A stretch of DNA of 64,000 nucleotides, taken from NCBI RefSeq assembly GCF_022458895.1, contig NZ_JAINFL010000001.1:682001-746000 (forward strand), read 5' to 3'. This DNA is from Roseihalotalea indica (GTDB taxonomy: Bacteria > Bacteroidota > Bacteroidia > Cytophagales > Cyclobacteriaceae). The notes beneath the pieces were generated by a model, which saw only the letters and a list, made by a program, of their open reading frames with translations, did not search any database and was not told where the DNA came from. Positions 33,983 through 44,441 of the stretch are shown in pieces. The translations under genes were made by a program, and so were the position numbers. Each line of letters begins with the position of its first letter. Position 1 is the first letter of the stretch.

Positions 33983-34720
33983 TTAAACTGTATCAGCCTG
34001 TTTTTGAGATGTTTTCTGATCGGAATAACGAGGGTAGTACACGAGCTTCTTGTAGGTTTTTAATAAGATTTGAGGCGAAAAACCCAGGCGATACATCAGA
34101 AAAACCAGGCCATTGGCTACGTTTACTTTTAAGTAGTGATTGTCCTCATACTTTCGGGCCGATACCAAAGCAGTTTTTGGCATAATCACAAATTTCGCTC
34201 GTTGCCGGGCCCGGCGGATAAAATCAAAATCCTCCATCACCACGTAGTACTCATCATAGCCATTCGCCTGCTCAAACAGATCACGGGTAACAAAAAGGGT
34301 TTGGTCTCCGCCCCGGCAGGTAAACCGGTCGAAGCGAGAAAAAAAACCGTTGATCTTTAGTAAAGGGTGTTCATTTTCAAACTGGCTGCGATAACATCCT
34401 ATTAAATAGCCTTGCTGAATATGTTCACTAATATCATTCAGATAACTTTCTGGGGGGAGAGTGTCGGCATGTACAAAGTATAAAATAGATCCGCGCGATT
34501 TCTTAACTGCGTAATTCATCTGGGCGGCCCTGCCTTTTTGAGGAGATTGCAGCACAATAGCTCCGGCGGCTTCGGCTTCATGTATCGTATCATCATTGCT
34601 GCCGCCATCGCATACAATAATTTCTTCTAAAAAATTAGTGCGGTGGTGAAACAAATGAGCAACCAGTTTTCTGATTCTGGAAGCCTCGTTATATGTCGGA
34701 ACAATGACACTTACCTTCAT
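33983..34720 (-). CDS. Family 2 glycosyltransferase (TIGR04283-like)
   Basis: This 245-residue GT-A transferase begins with VSVIVPTYNEASRIRKLVAH and has EEIIVCDGGSNDDT for the nucleotide pocket. The DxD is read as FVHADTLPP. FTCRGGDQTLFVTRDLF and VVMEDFDFIRRAR follow for the acceptor side. This matches the TIGR04283 (rSAM/selenodomain-associated) type. The short basic C-terminus has no membrane anchor. The sugar and acceptor are unknown. No other glycan genes adjoin it. Confidence 0.92.
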   Translation of the reverse strand: MKVSVIVPTYNEASRIRKLVAHLFHHRTNFLEEIIVCDGGSNDDTIHEAEAAGAIVLQSPQKGRAAQMNYAVKKSRGSILYFVHADTLPPESYLNDISEHIQQGYLIGCYRSQFENEHPLLKINGFFSRFDRFTCRGGDQTLFVTRDLFEQANGYDEYYVVMEDFDFIRRARQRAKFVIMPKTALVSARKYEDNHYLKVNVANGLVFLMYRLGFSPQILLKTYKKLVYYPRYSDQKTSQKQADTV

Positions 34721-34842
34721 AAAGAGAAAAGTATTCTCTACGTATACGTTTTAATTCACATCCTCATACCCATCCGGTTAGAACAAAAATACGTAATTAA
34801 AAACATTACCGGATTTCTTCATTCATACTATCTTACAAATCC

Positions 34843-35670
34843 ATGAAAATGTTATTGAATATTCTGCTTATATTTTCTTCATCGCTGTTACTTATGTGCT
34901 CTTCTGTAAAAGGGGGGCAGAAAGCTTCTCATGATAAAAATTATCCAAATGTTGCTTTGTCTAAAGAACTAGTGCGCACCGCCCGGGAGGGTAAAAACGC
35001 GGCGGAGATTATGGATAAACTAGCGGCCGTATCGGTAGAAGAGCTTTCTGATGAACTAGACAGTGATGAAGCGAAGAAAGCTTTCTGGATTAATGTGTAC
35101 AATGGATACGTGCAGCATATTCTGACCAAGCAGCCCGAGCTTTTTGATGACCGAGGCGCTTTCTTCAAAAAAGAGCAAATCCGTATTGCCGGTGAACTGC
35201 TCAGCCTGGATAAAATTGAGCATGGTATTATTCGTGGGTCAAAGGTTAAATGGCTGTTAGGGTTAGTGTCTGACCCTTTTGCGGATAAATATGAGCGTAC
35301 TTTCCGCACCGATAAAGCCGACGGCCGTATCCATTTTGCCTTAAACTGTGGTGCCAAAAGCTGCCCCTATATTGCCATTTATGATGCCCCGTATATGAAT
35401 GAGCAACTAGATGAAATCGCTCATCAGTATCTTAACAAAACCAGTACCTACAAGCCAGAAGAAGATAAAGTATACGTTACTTCCCTATTTAGCTGGTTCC
35501 GAGGCGATTTTGGCGGGAAAAATGGTGTCCGCGATTTTCTTCGGAAGTATGATGTAATCCCCGAAGATGCCAAGCCCTCGCTTGTCTTCAACGATTATGA
35601 CTGGACGCTGGAACTCGGAAACTACACCGATCTGAAAACAACCGGTAAAACCGCAGATAGTAATGAGTAG
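34843..35670 (+). CDS. DUF547 lipoprotein
   Basis: This 275-residue protein has a lipoprotein leader ending LLLMC at Cys19. The DUF547 signature is clear: FWINVYNGYVQHIL near residue 86, then IRIAGELLSLDKIEHGIIRG, and RIHFALNCGAKSCPYIAIYD near residue 165. The fold is thought to be papain/transglutaminase-like, with the Cys in the SCP loop as a candidate nucleophile, but no activity is established. Intact single gene. Confidence 0.93.
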   Translation: MKMLLNILLIFSSSLLLMCSSVKGGQKASHDKNYPNVALSKELVRTAREGKNAAEIMDKLAAVSVEELSDELDSDEAKKAFWINVYNGYVQHILTKQPELFDDRGAFFKKEQIRIAGELLSLDKIEHGIIRGSKVKWLLGLVSDPFADKYERTFRTDKADGRIHFALNCGAKSCPYIAIYDAPYMNEQLDEIAHQYLNKTSTYKPEEDKVYVTSLFSWFRGDFGGKNGVRDFLRKYDVIPEDAKPSLVFNDYDWTLELGNYTDLKTTGKTADSNE

Positions 35671-35717
35671 TGAGTAACGATTAGTACAAGAGAATAATTA
35701 TTTTTAATTGCTAATTG

Positions 35718-36806
35718 CTAAAATGCTTCTCCGATAGTGAGATAATAGCCGCTGGTCTGTTTGCCAAACCCGGCATCGAGGCGTATGTTGATCTTTTTCT
35801 GCCGATCCAGGGCGAAGCGGAGACCTGCGCCTCCGGCTAGTTTAAAGTTATCCGCAGAAAAGGCATTAATCTGAGGAGCTACGCCTCCGTACCCGATAAA
35901 GGCTACGGCACCAAGCCGCCAGAACAAAGGCGCGCGGTAGGCCGCTTGCAATAACATCAGGTTTTTATCCCGAAAGCGGCCTTCAAAGTAACCCCTGAGC
36001 TTTTTACTACCTCCCAGCATCGCCAGCAAATGAAAAGGCGGTTCGCCTTGCTGCGTAACCGCATAGCCATTGAGCGCTATCACATGCTTCAAGGAAGTGG
36101 TGAAGTAAGTGCTGGCATCTACGGAAAACGTAGTGTAGCGGAAGTCGCTGCCGGTCCAGTGGTTATCGTGTTGTACCAGGGTTTCTATATACCAGCCATG
36201 CCCCGGAAAGAAAATGTTATTGCGAGAATCATAAATAGATACCAGGCCCGCGCTGGAGGTAAGACCGCCTTGGTTGCCCGTAATATTCTCATTAGCCAGC
36301 AGACCATCGGGGTCAGTTTTTACGATTTGGTAGCTCTCAAACCAGTACCGAAGCCCAGCATACAGGTTAGGATATACTCGCCGGAGAAGATTTAACCGAA
36401 TACGGGGAAAGTTAACTTCATAAAACTCTGGCTCATCTAATGGAGCCGGGTTGCCAATCCCGTAAAACTGATATACATAACGATAGTAGCCTACTTCCCC
36501 ATAACTATAATACTGATTCTGGTGCCAGCGAACCTGAAATGGAGCATACAGGAGCAGTTGTTTATTAAGGGTATAAATCGCCAAAGCCTGCACCTGAGAG
36601 TCGGCTGTATCATGAGCAATACGGAAGGCATACACGCCGGCAACTCCAAAGGCCAGATTGGTTTCCGGGGTATAAAATGCCACTGGCAGCCCATAAACTC
36701 GATTACGGGTAGAGTCCTGAGCAGCAGCGGAATCGGCAGATTGGGCATACGCTGTTTGCCAGCTAATCAACCATATCCCCCAACACCCAATAATCCGTAT
36801 CAGCAT
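35718..36806 (-). CDS. Outer-membrane beta-barrel protein (surface antigen/BamA-like barrel)
   Basis: This 362-residue protein starts with a signal peptide (GCWGIWLISWQTAYAQS) and continues as alternating beta strands (VYGLPVAFYTPETNLAFGVA, GAGLRFALDRQKKINIRLDA). The barrel fits the Omp85 bacterial surface antigen domain without POTRA repeats. It ends with YYLTIGEAF, a typical C-terminal Phe. Its ATG overlaps the tadA stop (TAATG). Role unknown; perhaps a small translocator or channel. Confidence 0.85.
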   Translation of the reverse strand: MLIRIIGCWGIWLISWQTAYAQSADSAAAQDSTRNRVYGLPVAFYTPETNLAFGVAGVYAFRIAHDTADSQVQALAIYTLNKQLLLYAPFQVRWHQNQYYSYGEVGYYRYVYQFYGIGNPAPLDEPEFYEVNFPRIRLNLLRRVYPNLYAGLRYWFESYQIVKTDPDGLLANENITGNQGGLTSSAGLVSIYDSRNNIFFPGHGWYIETLVQHDNHWTGSDFRYTTFSVDASTYFTTSLKHVIALNGYAVTQQGEPPFHLLAMLGGSKKLRGYFEGRFRDKNLMLLQAAYRAPLFWRLGAVAFIGYGGVAPQINAFSADNFKLAGGAGLRFALDRQKKINIRLDAGFGKQTSGYYLTIGEAF

Positions 36807-37252
36807 TACTTGCGCATCTTCGTGAAAAAAGACTGGATTAGCTGGCGGCTTTCCGAGGCTAATACTCCTGATGTGACAAACGTTTTTTTATGCGGTATGC
36901 TTTCGTGGTATTGAGTATATCCTTTGTTCTCATCGTGGGCCCCATAAACAAGCCCACCCAACTGCGCCCAATGAATGGCTCCGGCACACATCACGCAGGG
37001 TTCCAGCGTGACATACAGCGTGCATTCTGGCAGATATTTAGCCCCCAGAAAGTCAAAGGCAGCGGTAAGTGCCAGCATTTCGGCATGGGCGGTGGGGTCA
37101 TTCAGTCGCTCGGTCTGGTTATAGGCTTTGGCGATAATTCGGTGATTGGCTACTACAATGGCTCCTACGGGTATTTCACCTTCTTCAAAAGCCTGCTCTG
37201 CCAGCAGCATTGCCTGCCGCATGTATTCCTCGTGGTTCCGTGTTCCTAGCAA
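36806..37252 (-). CDS. tadA: tRNA-specific adenosine deaminase
   Basis: TadA converts A34 to inosine in tRNA-Arg. The 148-residue protein has the zinc site HAEMLAL and PCVMCAGAIHWAQ, with the catalytic Glu in HAE. The front region is AFEEGEIPVGAIVVANHRII. I keep the TTG start at 37250-37252 because homologues I know carry an extra (E)xxMRxAL segment before the core. The ATG at 37222 is the alternative. It overlaps the barrel gene and follows the membrane protein by 2 bp, so the three genes may be one transcript. Confidence 0.94.
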   Translation of the reverse strand: MLGTRNHEEYMRQAMLLAEQAFEEGEIPVGAIVVANHRIIAKAYNQTERLNDPTAHAEMLALTAAFDFLGAKYLPECTLYVTLEPCVMCAGAIHWAQLGGLVYGAHDENKGYTQYHESIPHKKTFVTSGVLASESRQLIQSFFTKMRK

Positions 37253-37254
37253 GA

Positions 37255-38271
37255 TTATTCGATTTTCCGTTCAAGAAGAAGTTTTTCAAATGTTTTTACG
37301 TCATCCAATGGTAGTGCAAGGCGAGAAACAGTTTTTTCCATGCCGTACAGCCCCTGGACAGTAACGGGTTCAGCAAAGGTAAGGATTACATTCGGATCGC
37401 TTAGCAAGGCCAGGTTAAGTGTGGATTTATCTTTAGTATAGTTACCCGAAACGGGACTTATACCATTAATGCGTTGCAACGGGATGATAGCTTGCCAGCG
37501 TAGCCCTATCCGTAGGTGTAGCTGGTTGTCTTCTATAACGATCGGGCGTTTTAGCACAGCAACAATATCAGCCCAAATAAAGAGAAAAGAATAAGCGCTG
37601 AGGATGGTAAACCCCCAGGCCACTCCCTCGTTCCAGCGGCTTAGCAGCAGGTGAACGCCCACGGTTTCTACCGCAGTTACCAGCAGTAAGGCTCCCATTA
37701 GGGCTGGGTAGGCCGATTTTTTATGGTATGTAAACGCCGTCTGATGATCCCGCACTTCTTTTCGTGCCCGCCAGAAGAACAGGCTATAGTAAAACATGGA
37801 GATCTCATTTACCACAAAAGGTATTATTTTATGCTGGCCTAGTACCTGCGTTAAACTATACTGCAAGTTCTGTAGTACATCCGGGTTTTTCCGGGCTGAA
37901 AAGCGATAGGCGGTGATAATCTTACGAATCCGGCTTAAGCCATACAGCAACACTACCGATTCGGTAACAATCACTGCTTTCTCAGCAAAGCCTAAGAAAT
38001 ACTGATGCTCACCGGGCAATATTAAGTGAGCAATACCAATCGCTAACAAAAACACCAATAACGTAGTAACCCAATTGATCGACTGCTTACGGACAATCAG
38101 GAAATAATAGAGAATAGGTAGGCCCAACGTAAGGTCAGCCGTAACACCGAATGACAGCCAGTGAGGCGAGTTGGTGAACACTGAACTTTGAACGATGAAT
38201 ACTTCGCAGAGAATAAGACTCAAGGCGATTCCAAAAAACCAGACTGATGAGCGGGATACAGTGAAGGTCAT
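37255..38271 (-). CDS. Multi-pass membrane protein of unknown function
   Basis: This 338-residue protein has six or more hydrophobic segments in the first half (FFGIALSLILCEVFIV, WVTTLLVFLLAIGIAHLIL) and two more around residues 195-245. The C-terminal ~100 residues are soluble, with strand-like LHLRIGLRWQAIIPLQRING, which resembles bacterial PH-like (bPH) domains. I start at the ATG at 38269-38271; a TTG 6 bp upstream is in frame. No known family is certain. Confidence 0.78.
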   Translation of the reverse strand: MTFTVSRSSVWFFGIALSLILCEVFIVQSSVFTNSPHWLSFGVTADLTLGLPILYYFLIVRKQSINWVTTLLVFLLAIGIAHLILPGEHQYFLGFAEKAVIVTESVVLLYGLSRIRKIITAYRFSARKNPDVLQNLQYSLTQVLGQHKIIPFVVNEISMFYYSLFFWRARKEVRDHQTAFTYHKKSAYPALMGALLLVTAVETVGVHLLLSRWNEGVAWGFTILSAYSFLFIWADIVAVLKRPIVIEDNQLHLRIGLRWQAIIPLQRINGISPVSGNYTKDKSTLNLALLSDPNVILTFAEPVTVQGLYGMEKTVSRLALPLDDVKTFEKLLLERKIE

Positions 38272-39012
38272 GGGCAATCAAGATATAGTAGATAGAGGGG
38301 CTGTTGGAACCAATAAAAACGCTAGCACAAAGTATTTCAATGAGCCCTTATTTTATATAACGGCATCTTCCACTTAAGGATGCTGAGACTGCGTAGGTGT
38401 AAATATTTTTATGATTATTTTTTCTCAATCTTTAACTAAAGAATCTTAATTATTGTGAATGTGTTATAGAAAATTTTTATTGTTCAAACTTATCCAGCTA
38501 TGTTGAAAAAGGTTCTGAAAAGTTGACCGAAATGATTCTAATATTTCTTTAAAATTGCTTTAATTTGAACCACTTTTCCAGCAAAAATGCCAGACGAGGA
38601 AAGTAAACTAATATGCTCAAACAACTTTTACACGGATAACATCAGAACAAAGCGCGCGTGTGGTTAACGCAAATAATGCGCATTTTTCCGTGACCGCTTC
38701 TTTTCTAACAGTACTAAACAGCACCTCCTAGCCTGGAGCGAGGCTAAGCAAGCCTTTGCTCTACTAACTACTTAAGAATTGTCTTCTGTGACGATGACCC
38801 TTATAGTCATAAGTATGGCACAGTCAGTATTGTTATCTGACTTTTCAGGTTTATAATTTTTATCAATAATAACCCTCATTTTAAGCTTATGAGACACATT
38901 GCAACACATCTTAAAATCAATTCACCCCGCTGTAAAGCTCAACGCTTACTGCCTTCTGTTTTCAGTAAACCTTAAGGCGTCTGTATTTAAAAATTAACTA
39001 AATGATTAAACT
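38272..39012. other. 741-bp gene-free leader upstream of susC
   Basis: The largest gap in the window. The left half is AT-rich. A small perfect hairpin TAGCCT-GGAGCG-AGGCTA is at 38729-38746. No coding frame of substance is present. It probably contains the susC promoter and a long 5-prime UTR, possibly with a trans-acting regulator site, but I cannot point to a specific riboswitch or promoter. Confidence 0.5.
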
Positions 39013-42000
39013 ATGAAATTATTCTCTACCCAAAAATTATTGAGGGTCTTGCAACTGATGCTAATCAGCATAGTGATGCAAGGTGCTGCCCCGGGGCTAT
39101 TGCATGCCCACACGGCCCGGTCGGCCGAAAATCTCAGTAAAGTGTTTTTCAAAGAACTGCAACAGCAGATTGTGGTTACCGGACGTATTACGGCTGAACC
39201 GGAAGGTGATGGCCTGCCCGGAACAAACATTACCGTAAAAGGAACCACCACCGGAACCGTATCAGACCTGGATGGAAATTACCGCGTAACGGTGCCTTCA
39301 TCTGAAAGTGTGCTCGTGTTTAGTTCAGTAGGATACGTCACCGAAGAAGTCACGGTAGGCAGTCAGAGCGAGATTAATGTTGCCATGATGCCCGACATAA
39401 CTTCTTTAGGAGAGATTGTAGTAACGGCACTGGGCGTGGAGCGACAGGAGCAGTCGTTAGGGTACGCAGTTTCAGAAATTCAAGGTTCAGAAGTAGCCGA
39501 AACCAATATGGTGAACCCGGTAGCCGCCCTACAAGGGAAAGCCGCTGGTCTTAGCATTAGTGGTAGCGATGGTGGCTCGTTCGGAGGTAACAAAATCAGC
39601 ATCCGGGGGCAGTCTACACTGGGCTCTAATAACCAGCCTATCTTCGTAGTAGATGGAGTGATCCTGGATAACCAGACTTCTGGTAATGATGAATGGAATG
39701 CCGGAGCCAGCGATTATGGCAACGAACTTAAAAACCTGAACCCTGATAACTTTGAGTCAATTTCTGTACTGAAAGGTGCTGCCGCTACGGCATTATATGG
39801 CTCACGAGGACTAAACGGTGCTATTGTAATTACCACCAAAACTGGGTCGGGTAAGAAAGGACTGGGCGTTAGCATTTCGCAGACTATTGGGGTTGAACAC
39901 GTGTATGCCACTCCCGATCTTCAGAATGAATTTGGTGAAGGTACTCTGGCTGGTTACATTGACTATGCCGATAACGCTTTTGATACCCAGCAGTTCTACA
40001 CTAGAGATGTGAACGGTACGCAAATGCCTTCTCTGATTCACCCCGCCGCTGGCCTCTCTTTTGGACCACGGTTTGACGGCAGGGATGTTGAAGACTATGA
40101 TGGCACCATTACCAGTTACAGTGCCCGTCCGGACAATATGAAGAATGCTTTTGATCTGGGCTTTAATTCTAATACTAACGTATCCATTCAGGGCGGTAAT
40201 GAGACAACCCAAATGTATCTTTCATTATCGCGCAATGTGCGGAATGGTTGGTATCCTAAAAATGATTTCACCAGAAATAACTTATTATTAAAAGCTTCTA
40301 CCTGGTTAAGCGACCGAATAAAGCTGTCTGGTTCGGTGGCCTATACTCAATCCAACCCTCAAAACCCAGTGGGTAACCTGGCGGGTATATTTCCAGAGGG
40401 TGCTGTTTCCAGATCTTACAATACTGAAAAGTACCGCGAGCTTTATACGGCCGATCATGGGGGAATTCCCAGCAATAACTATAATGATGAGCTAGGGAAT
40501 GTACCTGCTACCAGCACCTGGTTTAACATTTATAACCGTGACTATGATCGTCAGGAGGTTACCGTTAGGCCCATCGCTACCTTAACCGCCGATGTAACAG
40601 ACTGGTTTAATATTACACTGGAAGGGAATATGAACCTCTTCTCGTATGAATATGAAGCTAAGGAACTGGGCGGAGGATATGCCAACGACGGAGGTTACTA
40701 CAAGCTTGAGCAGTATCAGAAAAAACAAAGAACCGGGAAGCTTCTGCTAAATTTCAACCAGAACTTCGGTGATTTATCAGCTAGCTTTACAGCCGGTGGC
40801 GAAATGTTCCATACTGGAGCTACCAAAACCAGCTTAAATACCAACGGTGGGTTAGTAGTACCCGGACAGTATTTCATCCAAAACAGTGTTAATACGGTTC
40901 AGTACGATAATGACATTGGAATACAAGCGACCAAGCAGATTAACTCTCTGTACTTCTTCCTGAATACTGCCTGGAAAAACCAGTTATACCTGGACATTAC
41001 CGGCCGTAACGACTGGTCGTCAGCCCTGGTATATGCCGATGGAACCGGAGACTATTCTTATTTCTACCCTTCAGTAAGTACTTCTTGGTTATTTTCTGAG
41101 ACCTTCAGTCTTCCATCATTCTTTTCTTTTGGTCGGATAAGAGCGTCGGTGGCTCAGGTAGGTAACGATACTGATCCGTATAGAATTAATGCTGCTTACA
41201 GCCTGGCATCTATGATCCAGGAAAACGGGTATGCTTACCGGAATTTTTATGAAACCCTCCGGCTGATTGACCCCAATCTGAAGCCTGAGAAAAAGAACGC
41301 AATAGAGTTGGGTACCGAACTAGGGTTCCTGAATGATCGGATCAGACTGGATGTGGCCTGGTATAAGGAAAACACTAAAAACCAGATTATTGACATTCCG
41401 GCTCCCGAGGCCAGTGGGGTAACCACGCAGCTTATCAATGCCGGAAATATCCAGAACACTGGTATTGAGATCGCCTTAAAAACGACTCCGGTTCTGAATA
41501 GCAATTTCCGATGGGATCTGAACTTCAATTACTGGAGAAACCGTAACAAAATCATTTCGCTGCACCCTGATGTAGGTGAATACAAAAGTCTGGCGGGTAG
41601 CCCTAACTATGGTAACTACCGTGTTGGTACCGTTGCCTGGATTGGCGGAGAATATGGTGAACTGCTATCTGACATTTTACCGGCAACCAACGAGGATGGT
41701 GAGAAGATTTTGACCTGGAGTAATTCTCGCAGAGGTGCTTACTACCAAAGAAGCGGTGAGTTAGAAAGAATCGGAAACATCAACCCTAAATTTGAAGGAA
41801 GCGTTAGTAGCGATTTTAGCTATAAAGGGTTTAATCTGGGTTTCCTGATTGATGCGCGCTTTGGTGGTTATTTAGCCTCTTACAATAACCGTTACGGAAC
41901 CGCTTACGGGTATATGGAAACCTCTACTGCCGGTTTGGATGAAGAGCATGGCGGTGTTACCTGGACCAGCGCATATGATGGAGTAACTTACCACGACGGA

Positions 42001-42441
42001 GTAATTCCTGAAGGTGTTTTTGCTGAGGGAACCAGCATTACGCTGCCCAATGGTGATGCGCAGGATGTAAGCGGCATGTCATACCAGGCAGCATTAGATG
42101 CCGGTTTTGTTGAGCCTACCCACGCCTCGTATTATACCTACTTTACCAATTCATGGGGGCAAGGTGTAGTGAATGATAACTGGTTTTCAGAGGTTAATTA
42201 TGTAGCGCTTCGTCAGCTTACGTTAGGGTATACGTTCCCTAGTTCTATCACCGAGAACCTTAAAATTGATAATCTCAATGTCTCTTTCATAGGGCGTAAC
42301 CTGGCTTACCTGTACAATTCATTACCTAACCACCTTAACCCTGAAAGCACCCGGGGCAACCGAAGCGACTACTCTTACTTCGAGCGTTCTTTTACGCCGT
42401 ATGTTGCTTCTTATGCTATGACCGTTAGGTTTAACTTCTAA
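39013..42441 (+). CDS. SusC/RagA-family TonB-dependent outer-membrane transporter
   Basis: This 1142-residue transporter has a leader (VLQLMLISIVMQGAAPGLLH) and a CarboxypepD_reg-like domain at ~50-130 (VVTGRITAEPEGDGLPGTNI, GTVSDLDGNYRVTVPSS). The TonB-box-like LGEIVVTALGVER is next, then the plug (VAALQGKAAGLSISG, FVVDGVILDN, ILKGAAATALYGSRGLNGAI), and a long barrel ending MTVRFNF. SusC proteins import glycans or peptides with a SusD lid. There is no N-terminal STN domain, so sigma signalling through FecR is not expected. The susD gene follows after 14 bp. Confidence 0.97.
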   Translation: MKLFSTQKLLRVLQLMLISIVMQGAAPGLLHAHTARSAENLSKVFFKELQQQIVVTGRITAEPEGDGLPGTNITVKGTTTGTVSDLDGNYRVTVPSSESVLVFSSVGYVTEEVTVGSQSEINVAMMPDITSLGEIVVTALGVERQEQSLGYAVSEIQGSEVAETNMVNPVAALQGKAAGLSISGSDGGSFGGNKISIRGQSTLGSNNQPIFVVDGVILDNQTSGNDEWNAGASDYGNELKNLNPDNFESISVLKGAAATALYGSRGLNGAIVITTKTGSGKKGLGVSISQTIGVEHVYATPDLQNEFGEGTLAGYIDYADNAFDTQQFYTRDVNGTQMPSLIHPAAGLSFGPRFDGRDVEDYDGTITSYSARPDNMKNAFDLGFNSNTNVSIQGGNETTQMYLSLSRNVRNGWYPKNDFTRNNLLLKASTWLSDRIKLSGSVAYTQSNPQNPVGNLAGIFPEGAVSRSYNTEKYRELYTADHGGIPSNNYNDELGNVPATSTWFNIYNRDYDRQEVTVRPIATLTADVTDWFNITLEGNMNLFSYEYEAKELGGGYANDGGYYKLEQYQKKQRTGKLLLNFNQNFGDLSASFTAGGEMFHTGATKTSLNTNGGLVVPGQYFIQNSVNTVQYDNDIGIQATKQINSLYFFLNTAWKNQLYLDITGRNDWSSALVYADGTGDYSYFYPSVSTSWLFSETFSLPSFFSFGRIRASVAQVGNDTDPYRINAAYSLASMIQENGYAYRNFYETLRLIDPNLKPEKKNAIELGTELGFLNDRIRLDVAWYKENTKNQIIDIPAPEASGVTTQLINAGNIQNTGIEIALKTTPVLNSNFRWDLNFNYWRNRNKIISLHPDVGEYKSLAGSPNYGNYRVGTVAWIGGEYGELLSDILPATNEDGEKILTWSNSRRGAYYQRSGELERIGNINPKFEGSVSSDFSYKGFNLGFLIDARFGGYLASYNNRYGTAYGYMETSTAGLDEEHGGVTWTSAYDGVTYHDGVIPEGVFAEGTSITLPNGDAQDVSGMSYQAALDAGFVEPTHASYYTYFTNSWGQGVVNDNWFSEVNYVALRQLTLGYTFPSSITENLKIDNLNVSFIGRNLAYLYNSLPNHLNPESTRGNRSDYSYFERSFTPYVASYAMTVRFNF

Positions 42442-42455
42442 AAGACTCAAGAACA

Positions 42456-44342
42456 ATGAGAAAGATACTCTTAACAATATTGGGAATCTGCATTTTGATT
42501 TCCGCCTGCGATGAAGATGATTTTGCCGAGCTTAATCAGAACCCCTCTAACGTTACGGAACCTGATTTAAGCTATTTATTTACCGAATCACTGTTTCAAC
42601 TGGATGGTTATGTATATACTGAGTGGTTCTACGACAATGCTCAGTATTTAATGCCCTGGACACTAACCACGGTTGCCGGTGGCGGAAACAGCGACTTGAT
42701 TGTACTAGATGGTGAGCACGGATCAAGAGTGAGCGCCTGGTACCGGCAGATTATGCCTGGTTTGGCCGATATCCGGCAGTATGTTGATAATCGCTACGAA
42801 GGAACTGAACAAGCCTCTTATCAGTACCTGCGAGCCATCACATATCCTATTCAGATTATGCAGGGAATTAAGGTAACCGATATTTATGGTTCTCAGCCGT
42901 ATGAGCAGGCGATGCGGGCCCGGTATACCAACCCTCCTTTGCTTACTCCTGAATATGACCCTCAGGAAGAGTTATTTAACTTGTGGATCAGCCAACTGGA
43001 CAGTACCATCAGCATTCTTCAATCTCCGGTAATGTATGAAGGCGACGAGGTCTCTCAAATTACCCTGAATGCTAACCAGGATTTTGTGTACAGTGGCGAT
43101 TATTCAAAATGGGCTCGTTTTGCCAATTCACTGAAATTAAGAATTGCAGCTCGTTTATATCAACAAAACTCAGCCCGAGCCATTGAGATCGTTGAAGAGG
43201 CTGCATCGAATCCGGCCGGTTTGATAGTAGAGGCAGCAAATGATTTCTACTGGAAACCCGGCTCTGAATATGACCATTTTGGGGGCAATTCTAATGATAA
43301 TGATATTGCTTTTGGTGTTGGTAGCAAAAACCTGATAGATTTCCTGAGAGATAATCAGGACCCTCGCCTCAAGTTTTTGTTTGAGAAGAATAGTTACAAT
43401 AGCATGGTCATTCAGGCATTCTATGACGAAGGGGTAGAAATACCTTCTTACATAGAAGAGTACGTAAATTATTCGGAAGGTGCAGATGGAAATAAAGTGT
43501 TTGAAGGCTGGAAAGCTCCCGGCGAACCCTGGGTTCGTTTCTTTGGTGCCCCGGCTTCTCCCGATGCCACTCAGAATCAGGCCATCTATGCCGAATACTT
43601 TAATACCAACGCATATCAGTTAGAGAACAAGTCTTATACGCCTCTGTCTTACTATAATGAGAAGAATATCCGGCCTTATATGAACTTGACCTATCCTGAT
43701 GTGCCTGCGGTTACTAACGTCTATGATGCTGATGTATCTTACAGCTCTAATCTGTTCTCATCGGCTGAGACAAATCTTTATCTGGCGGAGTTCAAATTGT
43801 TGGGTGCTGGTGTGCCAGAAGATGCTAACAGCTATTTTCAGCGGGCTATTGCGCAGTCAGTAATGTCGCATGATATGTTGGCGGCCTCTAATGATATCCT
43901 GTACTATAACTCGGCTTACGACCAGACCTACGGAGCCCCGGTGGCGTTACAAAGTGGTGAAATAGAGGCTTTGTTGGCTCAAGAGGAGTATGCTCTGACT
44001 GGTAATACTGCACTCGATCTCGAGAAGGTATATATTCAGGAGTATATTCACTTCCTATCGAACCCTAACGAGCTGTTTGTTACCAGCCGGCGCTCAGGCA
44101 TTCCTAAGAAGGAAAGTACCATACTGCCTCGTGAAGTTTTCACTTCAGGTGGGATTGAGTTGGTTATTCCTCGAAGGTTCTCTATCAGCACACCAACGCT
44201 GGATGATATCAACTATGATAATCAAATAGAAGCACTTCAGGAGCAGGGATTTACTCCGGGAAGCAACGAGCCGCAGGTGCTAAATGCTGAACGCTTGTGG
44301 TATGATCAAGGTGCGCCTGCCTGGGGTAGCGGACCAAATTAA
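42456..44342 (+). CDS. SusD/RagB-family nutrient-binding lipoprotein
   Basis: This 628-residue protein has a lipoprotein leader ending ICILISAC at Cys18. The start of the mature protein (FAELNQNPSNVTEPDLSYLF) and helical TPR-like scaffold (QYLRAITYPIQIMQGIKVTD, WARFANSLKLRIAARLYQQN) fit the SusD-like_2 group. It forms the surface lid of the SusC transporter and helps bind substrate. A perfect terminator hairpin follows, so susC-susD is a bicistronic unit. Confidence 0.96.
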   Translation: MRKILLTILGICILISACDEDDFAELNQNPSNVTEPDLSYLFTESLFQLDGYVYTEWFYDNAQYLMPWTLTTVAGGGNSDLIVLDGEHGSRVSAWYRQIMPGLADIRQYVDNRYEGTEQASYQYLRAITYPIQIMQGIKVTDIYGSQPYEQAMRARYTNPPLLTPEYDPQEELFNLWISQLDSTISILQSPVMYEGDEVSQITLNANQDFVYSGDYSKWARFANSLKLRIAARLYQQNSARAIEIVEEAASNPAGLIVEAANDFYWKPGSEYDHFGGNSNDNDIAFGVGSKNLIDFLRDNQDPRLKFLFEKNSYNSMVIQAFYDEGVEIPSYIEEYVNYSEGADGNKVFEGWKAPGEPWVRFFGAPASPDATQNQAIYAEYFNTNAYQLENKSYTPLSYYNEKNIRPYMNLTYPDVPAVTNVYDADVSYSSNLFSSAETNLYLAEFKLLGAGVPEDANSYFQRAIAQSVMSHDMLAASNDILYYNSAYDQTYGAPVALQSGEIEALLAQEEYALTGNTALDLEKVYIQEYIHFLSNPNELFVTSRRSGIPKKESTILPREVFTSGGIELVIPRRFSISTPTLDDINYDNQIEALQEQGFTPGSNEPQVLNAERLWYDQGAPAWGSGPN

Positions 44343-44365
44343 TTACTAATCTGAATCATTTTACT

Positions 44366-44397
44366 AGTAAGCCGAGGGTTCTCACTCTCGGCTTACT
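44366..44397 (+). terminator. Terminator hairpin after susCD
   Basis: An 11-bp perfect stem (AGTAAGCCGAG / CTCGGCTTACT) has a 10-base loop, 23 bp after the susD stop. Only a short interrupted T stretch follows, so termination may be partial. Confidence 0.75.
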
Positions 44398-44441
44398 TAT
44401 TATTAGTTATATTGAACACGTTGTTTTTTCACCTCTTCAGT